DNA of 5,801 nt. Origin: Bacillota bacterium. GTDB taxonomy: Bacteria > Bacillota > Clostridia > Oscillospirales > Oscillospiraceae. The stretch's first letter is position 1. Each line of letters opens with the position of its first letter. The translations under genes were made by a program, and so were the position numbers. The notes below the pieces were generated by a model. That model searched no databases and was not told the origin of the DNA. It saw only the letters and a list, made by a program, of their open reading frames with translations. The stretch covers positions 1 to 5,801 of the forward strand of contig JAJUHD010000156.1 of assembly GCA_029268085.1 (NCBI GenBank). Direction: 5' to 3'. Of the stretch, positions 1 through 5,794 are shown piece by piece.

Positions 1-34
1 AAACTCTTTTATCTTTGCAAAAATTAAAAAGCAG

Positions 35-61
35 CGGCTTTAAAGCCGGAGATTAAGGAGG
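35..61 (+). promoter_or_regulatory. Leader palindrome and ribosome binding site of the Nif3-family gene
   Basis: Positions 35-48 form a perfect 14-base palindrome, CGGCTTTAAAGCCG, which can fold as a 5-bp stem with a TTAA loop. Six bases later comes AAGGAGG (55-61), five bases before the ATG at 67, an unusually complete Shine-Dalgarno that fixes the start. The palindrome has no T tract on the plus strand, so it is not a plus-strand terminator. On the minus strand it is followed by a T-rich run (complement of 20-30), so it could end minus-strand transcription. No convincing promoter is visible in bases 1-66, and the true promoter may lie left of the window. Confidence 0.5.
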
Positions 62-66
62 TTATT

Positions 67-858
67 ATGCCAAAGGTCAAGGATGTCTCCGCTTACTTTA
101 CAGCGCTTGTCCCCCCTGAGATGAAGATGGATTTTGACAACATCGGTCTTCTGGTCGGACTGAATAGTGAAGAAGTAACAAAAGCTGTCATCGCCTTGGA
201 TATCACAGACGAAGTTATAGACGAAGCGATAAAACACGACGCGCAGCTTATATTATCGCATCATCCCATGTTCTTCGAGCTTAAGCAGATCAGCGACGAC
301 GGTCTTGTCGGGCGTAAGCTTATCAAAATGCTGCAAAACGGAATTTCCGGTTTGTGCCAGCACACAAATTTGGACTGTGTACGCGGCGGCGTAAACGATG
401 CTCTCGCAGCGAAGCTCGGTGTCAGGCTCGAGGGATATCTGGACGGTCCTCATCAGACAGCGGAAGGCAAGGAATACGGCATGGGGCGCTTCGGGTTTCT
501 GCCTACGCAGGTCGATTTTGAGGACTACCTCTGCGACGTCAAATTTGTCCTTGGCTCCGCAGGTCTTCGGTACCACAGCGCAGACAGGCCGGTCAGCAAG
601 GTGGCCCTCTGCGGCGGTTCCGGCGGGGATTTTGTTGAAAAAGCGGTCAAACTCGGCTGCGATACTCTTGTTACGGCTGATATTAAGCATCATCAGTTCC
701 TGGCCGCCAAGGAACTGGGGCTTAACCTTATCGACGCAGACCATTTCTGTACGGAAAACGTCGTGGTGCCCGTGCTTGCGGAGATGCTGAAACGGGGCTT
801 TCCTGAAATCGAAGTCATTATATCAAAGGCTTCCGTCCAGACCGCAAAATTCTATTGA
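67..858 (+). CDS. Nif3-like dinuclear metal centre protein (YbgI/DUF34 family, short form)
   Basis: This 263-residue protein belongs to the Nif3/YbgI/DUF34 family, cytosolic proteins that form toroidal hexamers with a two-metal site per subunit. The metal-ligand motifs are all present: S-HH-P (H65, H66), H-T-N-L-D (H99 to D103) and D-H-F-C-T-E (H226, E230). The spacing of H226 and E230 matches the H215/E219 pair of E. coli YbgI. An N-terminal MDFDNIGLLVG segment (21-31) is typical. The length is that of the compact YbgI type; the PII-like insert that makes Bacillus YqfO about 370 residues is absent. The biochemical role of the family is unsettled; databases often carry the label 'GTP cyclohydrolase 1 type 2 homolog', which should not be taken as shown here. 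The gene stands alone on the plus strand within the window, ends in TGA and is followed nine bases later by a terminator. Identification of the family is secure, the function is not. Confidence 0.95.
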   Translation: MPKVKDVSAYFTALVPPEMKMDFDNIGLLVGLNSEEVTKAVIALDITDEVIDEAIKHDAQLILSHHPMFFELKQISDDGLVGRKLIKMLQNGISGLCQHTNLDCVRGGVNDALAAKLGVRLEGYLDGPHQTAEGKEYGMGRFGFLPTQVDFEDYLCDVKFVLGSAGLRYHSADRPVSKVALCGGSGGDFVEKAVKLGCDTLVTADIKHHQFLAAKELGLNLIDADHFCTENVVVPVLAEMLKRGFPEIEVIISKASVQTAKFY

Positions 859-866
859 GGCTAATA

Positions 867-910
867 GAGAACCCCTTTTTCAACTAGAAAGAAGGGGTTC
901 TCCTTGTTTT
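867..910 (+). terminator. Intrinsic terminator after the Nif3-family gene, in a convergent junction
   Basis: GAGAACCCCTT (867-877) pairs perfectly with AAGGGGTTCTC (892-902). The stem can extend by T-A/T-G pairs (878-880 with 889-891), leaving an eight-base loop. The right arm is followed by CTTGTTTT (903-910), giving a plus-strand U tract. The hairpin also lies seven bases past the stop of the minus-strand CDF gene at 909. On that strand it is followed only by TATTAGCC, so it would be a weaker terminator in that direction, although its placement suggests it serves both genes. Confidence 0.9.
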
Positions 911-2069
911 AAACAAAGGATCTGTCGCATTTTATCACGCAGTAGTGGTTCGGAAGTACCTTCAAAACTTCGTCGGAAATCTGTTTTTTCAGATCGTCGT
1001 CGCATTTTATGCCGTTGTACTGCACCACAATGTCAAACAGAAGGTTTGTATGCGTTGTTCCCGGAACGTAACGAAAATCGTGTATCGTTATGCTCTCGTC
1101 TATGCCTTTGACGACGTCCTTCACGATTGCATTCAGGCGTTTGAGCTCCGCGTCGTCGGTGTCTATCGGGTCAAAGTGTATGACGGCCTCGCAGCCCAGC
1201 TTTTCGATGAGCTCGTTTTCCGCGTCGTCTATGACGGAGTGAGCTTCAAACACATCTATATTAGATGGTACCTCGGCGTGCAGAGAAATCATGAGTCTGC
1301 CCGGGCCGTAGTCGTGCACCACAAGGTCGTGTATTGCCGCGATCTGTTGATGTGACAGCACAATTTTTACTATCTCATCCACCAGTTCTTTGGAAGGCGG
1401 GGTTCCGAGCAGCGGCGCAAGCGTATCTTTTGCGGATGTAAAGCCTGAATAGAGAATAAAAAGCGAGACGGCTAATCCTGCCCAGCTGTCCAGATTGAAC
1501 GATGTATAGTGTGAAATGATGAGAGATGCAAGTACCGCGCCTGTCGCCGCAACGTCACTTAGGCTGTCCTTTGAAACCGCGCCGAGCGCTGCCGAGTCAA
1601 GCATCGCCGCAAGCTTCCTGTTATAAAGCGCCATGTAAAGCTTAACGGCTATCGACGCCGCAAGGACAAGGGCAGTCAACGTGCTGAACTCGATCGGAGC
1701 CGGCGAAATAATGCCTTTTATCGAGCTTTGCGCAAGCTCATAGCCCATCATCAAAATTACGATTGAAACAACGAAGCCCGTTACATACTCCAATCTGCCG
1801 TGACCGAAAGGATGCTGCGGGTCAGGTTTTTTCCCTGCCAGCCTGAATCCGATGATTGTAATGACCGAAGAACCGGCGTCTGAGAGGTTGTTGAGCGCAT
1901 CCGCAATTATTGCTACTGATCCGGACAACAGGGCAACAGTGAGCTTTCCCGCAAAGAGCAGGATGTTTAGAAGTATCCCTACCATGCCGCTGATCATTCC
2001 ATAGTGTCTGCGAGTCTCGGCGCTGAATGGCTCTCCCCGCAGCCTGAGCTTTCTAATCAAAAAAAACAT
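909..2069 (-). CDS. Cation diffusion facilitator (CDF) transporter, probable Mn(II) exporter, with an extra C-terminal domain
   Basis: This 386-residue inner-membrane protein is a CDF proton/metal antiporter. Hydrophobic helices fill roughly 25-220, with the family segment FGHGRLEY at 88-95. The intramembrane metal site reads N60-x3-D64 (in ADALNNLSD) and D168-x3-D172 (in KDSLSD). This N-D/D-D set is the one described for Mn(II) exporters such as MntE; Zn exporters usually carry histidine in the second pair, so Mn(II) is the inferred substrate. The cytoplasmic dimerisation domain (about 225-303) keeps the regulatory-site positions known from YiiP: H247, H264, H277 and H298-F-D300. The remaining 80 residues look like a second, degenerate copy of this domain (see findings). 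The start is supported by AGGAGA five bases upstream of the ATG. The gene lies 18 bases after alkD and is probably the last of the HAD-ogt-alkD unit. The family is certain, the metal is inferred. Confidence 0.93.
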   Translation of the reverse strand: MFFLIRKLRLRGEPFSAETRRHYGMISGMVGILLNILLFAGKLTVALLSGSVAIIADALNNLSDAGSSVITIIGFRLAGKKPDPQHPFGHGRLEYVTGFVVSIVILMMGYELAQSSIKGIISPAPIEFSTLTALVLAASIAVKLYMALYNRKLAAMLDSAALGAVSKDSLSDVAATGAVLASLIISHYTSFNLDSWAGLAVSLFILYSGFTSAKDTLAPLLGTPPSKELVDEIVKIVLSHQQIAAIHDLVVHDYGPGRLMISLHAEVPSNIDVFEAHSVIDDAENELIEKLGCEAVIHFDPIDTDDAELKRLNAIVKDVVKGIDESITIHDFRYVPGTTHTNLLFDIVVQYNGIKCDDDLKKQISDEVLKVLPNHYCVIKCDRSFV

Positions 2070-2087
2070 CTGTTTCTCCTGCTAATC

Positions 2088-2789
2088 TTATTTATTTGCG
2101 TTGCGCTTCATGGACTTTATCATCGCCTTTTCCTCAGCGTTCGGTCTCAGCGACTCGCAGATTTTCTGAAGCGACTTGTTGTATGTAAAATCGTCCAGAT
2201 TGTTGTTTTTAAGAAATGGCATGGTTACTTCCGGTAAGTTTACATAACACATCGATATTGCCCATGCCACTGCCATCTTAACATAATAGTCGTCGTTTTT
2301 CACTTTTTCAAAAAGCCGTAATAATTCCGGCGTATGCTCCTCATCGATGAAGTAATCGAGCATCATGACAACGGCAAAACGGATATCATAGGGGCTGCTG
2401 GAGTTTACATAATCCATTAAGAACTCCCAGACCCGCTCTTTATGGTTTTTCGTAATCTTAAGCCCGCTGCAGAAGGTATCGCAGAGCGCCCAATTCGTGA
2501 TCTTCGGGATATACCGGTTCGCCTCTGACAAAACAGTCTCAATATCCTCTTTCAAGAGCCCAATCGTCATTCCATGAAGCAACGTCTCTTCATAATAAAT
2601 GTCCCGATTCTGTTCAAAGTATTCCCGCCAGTTATCCTTTAAAAGCTCCCTAGCAAGCTTTCTTATCGCGGGCAAGCGCACGCCGAGTATATTGTCCGTG
2701 CCGGGAATCAGCGCTGACATAAATCTCTGATATTCCGGCTCGGCCAAACCGAGGAGTTTTCCGCGATATTTCTCTATAATTTCTGACAT
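2088..2789 (-). CDS. alkD: AlkD-family DNA alkylation repair glycosylase
   Basis: This 233-residue, largely alpha-helical protein matches the HEAT-repeat DNA glycosylases of the AlkD family, which excise N3- and N7-alkylated purines without flipping the base. The residues that line the lesion site in Bacillus cereus AlkD (W109, D113, R148, W187) have counterparts at W100, D104, R137 and W176. W100-D104 and R137-W176 have the same spacing as in AlkD, while D104-R137 is two residues shorter. Other family segments are ILGVRLPAIRKLA (34-46), the YYEE region (65-68) and FTYNKSLQKICESLR near the C-terminus (201-215). The ATG overlaps the ogt stop by one base (TGATG, 2791-2787), and AAAGGAA lies about nine bases upstream, so translation is probably coupled to ogt. 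Pairing with ogt strengthens the repair assignment. Activity on particular adducts is inferred from the family. Confidence 0.9.
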   Translation of the reverse strand: MSEIIEKYRGKLLGLAEPEYQRFMSALIPGTDNILGVRLPAIRKLARELLKDNWREYFEQNRDIYYEETLLHGMTIGLLKEDIETVLSEANRYIPKITNWALCDTFCSGLKITKNHKERVWEFLMDYVNSSSPYDIRFAVVMMLDYFIDEEHTPELLRLFEKVKNDDYYVKMAVAWAISMCYVNLPEVTMPFLKNNNLDDFTYNKSLQKICESLRPNAEEKAMIKSMKRNANK

Positions 2790-3250
2790 CAGCCGTATTT
2801 CCTTTCTAGATTCAGGAGAAAAGCCTTAATATCCAGTCCCCCGCCATAGCCGCCGAGGCTGCCATCCGCACTGACAACCCTGTGGCAGGGTATGATTACT
2901 GCTATCGGATTGTTATGGTTGGCCTGTCCCACTGCGCGAAAGCCTTTGGGTGAACCAGCCCTCTCCGCAATGTCCTTATAGCTCCTTGTTTCGCCGTAAG
3001 GTATCTCAAGAAGCGCCGCCCAGACCTTTCTCTGGAATTCCGTACCCTGAGGCTGAAGCGGCAGATCAAAGCCTTTGCGTTTACCTGCAAAATATTCTTG
3101 AAGCTGTGAGGCCGCAAGCTCGCTCAGCGCGGATGGCGTACCTCCGGCTTTTTCCTTAGTAAAGAGCACATGACAAATTACATTATTGGTATAGCCTATC
3201 TTTAAGTTTCCGCACGGGAATTCGTAAACGGCGTAATCCTCATTTTTCAT
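2789..3250 (-). CDS. ogt: Methylated-DNA--protein-cysteine S-methyltransferase (O6-alkylguanine repair)
   Basis: This 153-residue enzyme repairs O6-alkylguanine (and O4-alkylthymine) by irreversible transfer of the alkyl group to its own cysteine. The active site PCHRV is at 121-125 with acceptor C122. Upstream are RAVG (105-108, carrying the arginine that intrudes into DNA in this family), N114-P115 and Y91 in SYKDIAE, and downstream the usual VVxADGxLGGYGGG segment (125-138). The N-terminal 60 residues form the short variable domain, and there is no Ada-type zinc or AraC domain, so this is a stand-alone Ogt. I chose the ATG at 3250 rather than the in-frame ATG at 3292. It gives a 4-base ATGA overlap with the HAD stop, has GGAGG seven bases upstream, and starts MKNEDYAVY; the extra 14 residues from 3292 are unlike the family. 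It overlaps alkD by one base at its 3' end. Confidence 0.95.
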   Translation of the reverse strand: MKNEDYAVYEFPCGNLKIGYTNNVICHVLFTKEKAGGTPSALSELAASQLQEYFAGKRKGFDLPLQPQGTEFQRKVWAALLEIPYGETRSYKDIAERAGSPKGFRAVGQANHNNPIAVIIPCHRVVSADGSLGGYGGGLDIKAFLLNLERKYG

Positions 3251-4158
3251 CTTATATCCTCCATGCAATTTTTCCCGCGAAAGAGCTCCCACTCTCTCTT
3301 TCTCTTTTCTTCGTTCTCCGCCTGCGCCTGCTCATAGCTCTGAACGTGCATCTCTGTTGTCCTGTTTACTGCCGCAGCCTGATCTATTATCGCGAAAACA
3401 GCCTTTTCAAGCTCACTATTTTTTTCATAATCCGCTTTAAGCACATAATCGACTCGCCCCTGCAATATCAGCTCATTGACTTTTTCCTTATTTTCCTGAT
3501 AGACTGCGATCGAGTGTCCGCCGTTCGCGCGTACAAGCTTCATGCAGGGCACGTCTGTCAGCCCGTCGCCTATATAGACCATATTGCGGAAAGGCACGCG
3601 CCGCTTGTCCTCCGGCATGAATTCGTTAAGACCATCATTCTCCGTTACATCAAAAACGCCCTTATTGATACGGAACAAAAACTGGGTCTTGCTCGTGTAA
3701 TTCACCGCCATAGCGGGCCAGCAGGGCTCGCCGTTTTCATCGTAGCAATACTCCGCGGCATAGATTTGCTCAAAATATTGGGCAATCTTCGTACCCTCGA
3801 TAATTTCCTTCAGCCCCGATGAAATTATGTAGTGCTCCGCTTTCATGCCGCGTATTTCGGCATACTCGTTTACTCGGTTAAACCATGTTTCAACGCCTTC
3901 GAATAGCTCAACGTCTTTGCCCAAAGCGCGCAGCGTATCTCGAGTAAACAGAAATTTTCCTTTTGCCTTTTTATACATGACATACATATAGGCGAGGATC
4001 TGATCCATATGGTTTTCTCGCATCATTCTGTTGCACTCTGCCCAGAAGTCCGCGGGCGTCATTTTTACGTTAGGGATAAAGGCGTATTCCTGCATATCTC
4101 TCGGCGATAGCGTTTTATCGAAGTCATACATCAGGGCAAATATCGGCTTTTCGGACAT
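3247..4158 (-). CDS. HAD-superfamily phosphatase, phosphoserine-phosphatase-like
   Basis: This 303-residue cytosolic protein carries the four HAD motifs. Motif I is D12-F-D14-K-T-L (nucleophile and acid), and motif II is S113/S114-G within IISSG. The motif III lysine is probably K157 or K166. Motif IV is G197-D198-G-L-T-D202. A helical C1-type cap lies between motifs I and II (about 20-100), as in the phosphoserine phosphatase-like branch (subfamily IB). The substrate cannot be named; small-molecule phosphate monoesters are the family norm. The C-terminal tail from about 265 is highly charged (QAQAENEEKRKREWELFRG at 278-296), lies past the usual HAD core and may form a helix. The ATG is preceded by GGAGG (complement of 4168-4172) nine bases upstream. 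It is the first gene of the unit, with a promoter at 4259-4232, and its TGA overlaps the ogt start, so it is expected to be expressed with the two repair genes. Confidence 0.9.
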   Translation of the reverse strand: MSEKPIFALMYDFDKTLSPRDMQEYAFIPNVKMTPADFWAECNRMMRENHMDQILAYMYVMYKKAKGKFLFTRDTLRALGKDVELFEGVETWFNRVNEYAEIRGMKAEHYIISSGLKEIIEGTKIAQYFEQIYAAEYCYDENGEPCWPAMAVNYTSKTQFLFRINKGVFDVTENDGLNEFMPEDKRRVPFRNMVYIGDGLTDVPCMKLVRANGGHSIAVYQENKEKVNELILQGRVDYVLKADYEKNSELEKAVFAIIDQAAAVNRTTEMHVQSYEQAQAENEEKRKREWELFRGKNCMEDIR

Positions 4159-4231
4159 ATGCTGCCCCCTCCCATGCTAATTTCTTATATATGCAACGAA
4201 CCTCAGCGAATGCAATACCGTGTTTTCTCCA

Positions 4232-4259
4232 ATTATATACTAATTCCTAGCATTATCAA
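4232..4259 (-). promoter_or_regulatory. Sigma-70/SigA-type promoter of the HAD-ogt-alkD-CDF unit
   Basis: On the minus strand TTGATA (4259-4254) is followed by a 16-base spacer and a perfect TATAAT (4237-4232). Transcription would start near 4225, giving a leader of about 67 bases before the ATG at 4158. The -35 box lies inside the T-rich tail of the thpR terminator, so the two signals share bases. No clear operator or riboswitch is visible in the leader. Confidence 0.75.
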
Positions 4260-4291
4260 TAACAAAAGCACAGGCGGTCCCCTGTGCTTTT
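4255..4291 (-). terminator. Intrinsic terminator of the DUF4405-thpR unit
   Basis: On the minus strand AAAAGCACAGG (4291-4281) pairs perfectly over 11 bp with CCTGTGCTTTT (4274-4264) around a six-base loop. The right arm ends in TTTT, followed by the T-rich GTTATTGAT. It begins five bases after the thpR stop codon (4297-4299), so it is well placed to end that transcript before the next promoter. Confidence 0.9.
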
Positions 4292-4296
4292 AACTA

Positions 4297-4797
4297 TTAA
4301 AGGTCTCGCCCATACACCTCGGTATAAGTCAGTTTCCCGTTTATTCGCTCCGACTTCATGAGCGAGATGCGTGAAACTGTCATAGCCTTCCGTTCTATAC
4401 TAAGGCTCACAGGCCCTGCCGCTTCAATTTGTCTTGCGATGGTAATGTGCGGCTTGAAGGCACGGTCCTCGATTTCGAAGCCGCTCCTGCGCAGCTCGGT
4501 CCGGATATTCTCGGCCAGAGAGTTCAGCTTTTGGTTCTTCTCTATCCCGACCCAATAAAGGTTGCCGAAATGTCCCGCTCCCGAGATTGCCATTTCGAAC
4601 GCTGGGGCAGCGCAGCGGTCGATAACGCCGCATATGGCGGAAACGTTCTCCGATTCGCCGATAAATGCCAGCGTCAGGTGCAGATTCTCAGGTCTTGTGA
4701 AACTGCCCTTTACCGTCTGGGCCTTTAGTTCCTCAATCGCCGAAAGCAAGGCATATTTAACTTCCTTCGAAAAATGCACCGCGATAAACAGCCGCAT
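4297..4797 (-). CDS. thpR: RNA 2',3'-cyclic phosphodiesterase (ThpR/LigT, 2H phosphoesterase)
   Basis: This 166-residue cytosolic protein belongs to the 2H phosphoesterases, which open 2',3'-cyclic phosphates on RNA ends and were first described as a 2'-5' RNA ligase (LigT). Both catalytic H-x-T-x motifs are present: H40-L-T42-L, followed by the typical AFIGE, and H117-I-T119-I, preceded by the typical FKP. The N-terminus MRLFIAVHFS is the usual first beta strand. At 166 residues it is slightly shorter than the common ~180, but both lobes are complete. The start is set by GGAGG seven bases upstream of the ATG. It follows the DUF4405 gene by 41 bases with no strong terminator between, so co-transcription is likely. 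Nothing in the sequence links the two functionally. The physiological RNA substrate of this family is not well established. Confidence 0.93.
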   Translation of the reverse strand: MRLFIAVHFSKEVKYALLSAIEELKAQTVKGSFTRPENLHLTLAFIGESENVSAICGVIDRCAAPAFEMAISGAGHFGNLYWVGIEKNQKLNSLAENIRTELRRSGFEIEDRAFKPHITIARQIEAAGPVSLSIERKAMTVSRISLMKSERINGKLTYTEVYGRDL

Positions 4798-4838
4798 TGA
4801 ATTTCCTCCATCCGAACAGCAGCGGGAAGCAGCCGGCT

Positions 4839-5648
4839 TTATGCCGCAGTCATAATTCCCGTCTTTTTCGGTTTTCCGTTAATAAGTTTGCCGATGTAAT
4901 ATGTGAAGACCGCGAAAGCAGCCATTATACTGATGTTTTGATAAATTGTTGAAAGCACGTCCGCGCCGCTCTTTCCGCCCTCGCCTTTTCCGCCGCCTAA
5001 ACCGTTGTGCCAGCCTTTGCCGCCGCCGATTTCCGCGCCTTGGGTGAAAGATGATTGGCCGTCTTCTCCCCTTTCGGAATAGCCGGATGCGATTGACGCA
5101 ACCCTATCAAAATATCCCATTGAAACAATATTATAGGAGCCGAGAGCAAATACGGCGACCGCGCAGGCTGTGGCGACAGCTCCGAGCACTCTCTTCTGCG
5201 GAATATGCAGGAGCTTTTTCATAATCGATGTCACCCTGTTCCACGAAAGACCTACATGCACTCCGATCAGCATAAGAGCAATATAGGAAACTGCTTTGTG
5301 AAGGGCCTCGACGTTCAGGCGTACGCTGATGAGGTTTGCAAACAGCACCTTTGACATCAGTATGCCAGTAACTATTATCACCGCGACACATATAAGAAGC
5401 AGAATGTCCACAATATAGGCAGCTCTCGTTAAGAAGGGCAGCTTCGGGTCAAAGAGCCTCTTTGTGACACCCTTGATCCAAGCCCAGTTTAGGACTTTAT
5501 GGAGAATGATAAATGCTCCGACGGCCAGCCCGGCGGTCTCATGGAAGGCCAGCCCGCCTAATGCCGCCTTGTTAAATAGTATTGCAAAAACAAGCGCCAT
5601 GATTATGTCCAAAGCTATCTTAATCTTGTTTTTGTCTTTTGTCTGCAT
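4839..5648 (-). CDS. DUF4405 family membrane protein, possible b-type cytochrome
   Basis: This 269-residue integral membrane protein resembles the DUF4405 family. Six hydrophobic helices are visible at about 10-27, 33-55, 75-97, 115-136, 153-174 and 233-256. Positive residues at the N-terminus, 59-64, 138-153 and the C-terminus place both ends in the cytoplasm. Helix 2 holds H36 and H50 (HETAG, LHKVLNW) and helix 4 holds H117 and H131 (LHKAVSY, VHVGLSWN), each pair spaced H-x13-H. This is how the two hemes are held in cytochrome b proteins, so a heme-binding, electron-transfer role is a reasonable inference but is not shown. The external loop before helix 6 (about 190-228) is rich in glycine and lysine, with repeated GGGKG at 208-212 and 218-222. 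The start has GGAG five bases upstream. It is the first gene of a probable unit with thpR. The family assignment is fairly confident, the function is open. Confidence 0.75.
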   Translation of the reverse strand: MQTKDKNKIKIALDIIMALVFAILFNKAALGGLAFHETAGLAVGAFIILHKVLNWAWIKGVTKRLFDPKLPFLTRAAYIVDILLLICVAVIIVTGILMSKVLFANLISVRLNVEALHKAVSYIALMLIGVHVGLSWNRVTSIMKKLLHIPQKRVLGAVATACAVAVFALGSYNIVSMGYFDRVASIASGYSERGEDGQSSFTQGAEIGGGKGWHNGLGGGKGEGGKSGADVLSTIYQNISIMAAFAVFTYYIGKLINGKPKKTGIMTAA

Positions 5649-5729
5649 TATACTCCATCCTTTCGCCCGCCACCAGCAAATTTTTTCTGATGAACAGATT
5701 TATTAGAGGGTTCGGGCTTCGTTTTGTTT

Positions 5730-5794
5730 TTATTCTAAGCAGGAAACCTTAAGAATAATTAAAACTTCAGCGGCAAAACGGCTTCTTATTCTAA
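5730..5794 (-). promoter_or_regulatory. Dyad and extra half-site upstream of the DUF4405 gene
   Basis: The 153 bases upstream of the DUF4405 ATG hold no gene. On the minus strand TTATTCTTAAG (5758-5748) and CTTAGAATAA (5739-5730) form an imperfect inverted repeat around an eight-base centre. A further copy, TTAGAATAA, lies at 5794-5786. The downstream arm contains a possible -10 box, TAGAAT (5737-5732), but no good -35 lies upstream of it. That would fit a promoter needing an activator. On the plus strand the dyad is not followed by a T run, so it is not a typical terminator. The operator reading is inference from the repeats alone. Confidence 0.35.

Noticed and set aside
253..744. Long minus-strand reading frame opposite the Nif3-family gene
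   Set aside because: It lies wholly within a gene with all its family motifs, resembles no family I know and has no ribosome binding site; it is a shadow of the plus-strand coding sequence.
945..1355. 136-codon plus-strand reading frame opposite the CDF gene
   Set aside because: It is antisense to conserved CDF domain sequence, has no Shine-Dalgarno and shows a composition typical of an antisense shadow.
3251..3292. Upstream in-frame ATG for ogt
   Set aside because: The 14 extra residues lie inside the HAD gene and do not match the family N-terminus; the ATG at 3250 has a better ribosome binding site and makes the classic ATGA overlap.
3346..3822. 158-codon plus-strand reading frame opposite the HAD gene
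   Set aside because: It overlaps the conserved HAD motif II-IV region on the other strand; no recognisable domain or start signal.
4834..4846. Small hairpin CGGC-TTTAT-GCCG at the end of the DUF4405 gene
   Set aside because: The stem is only 4 bp and has no following T tract on the minus strand, so it is too weak to call a terminator.
5739..5753. CTTAAG/CTTAGA pair resembling a PmrA-type direct-repeat box
   Set aside because: The two copies are 14 bases apart, not the 10-11 expected for such a box; the inverted-repeat reading fits better.
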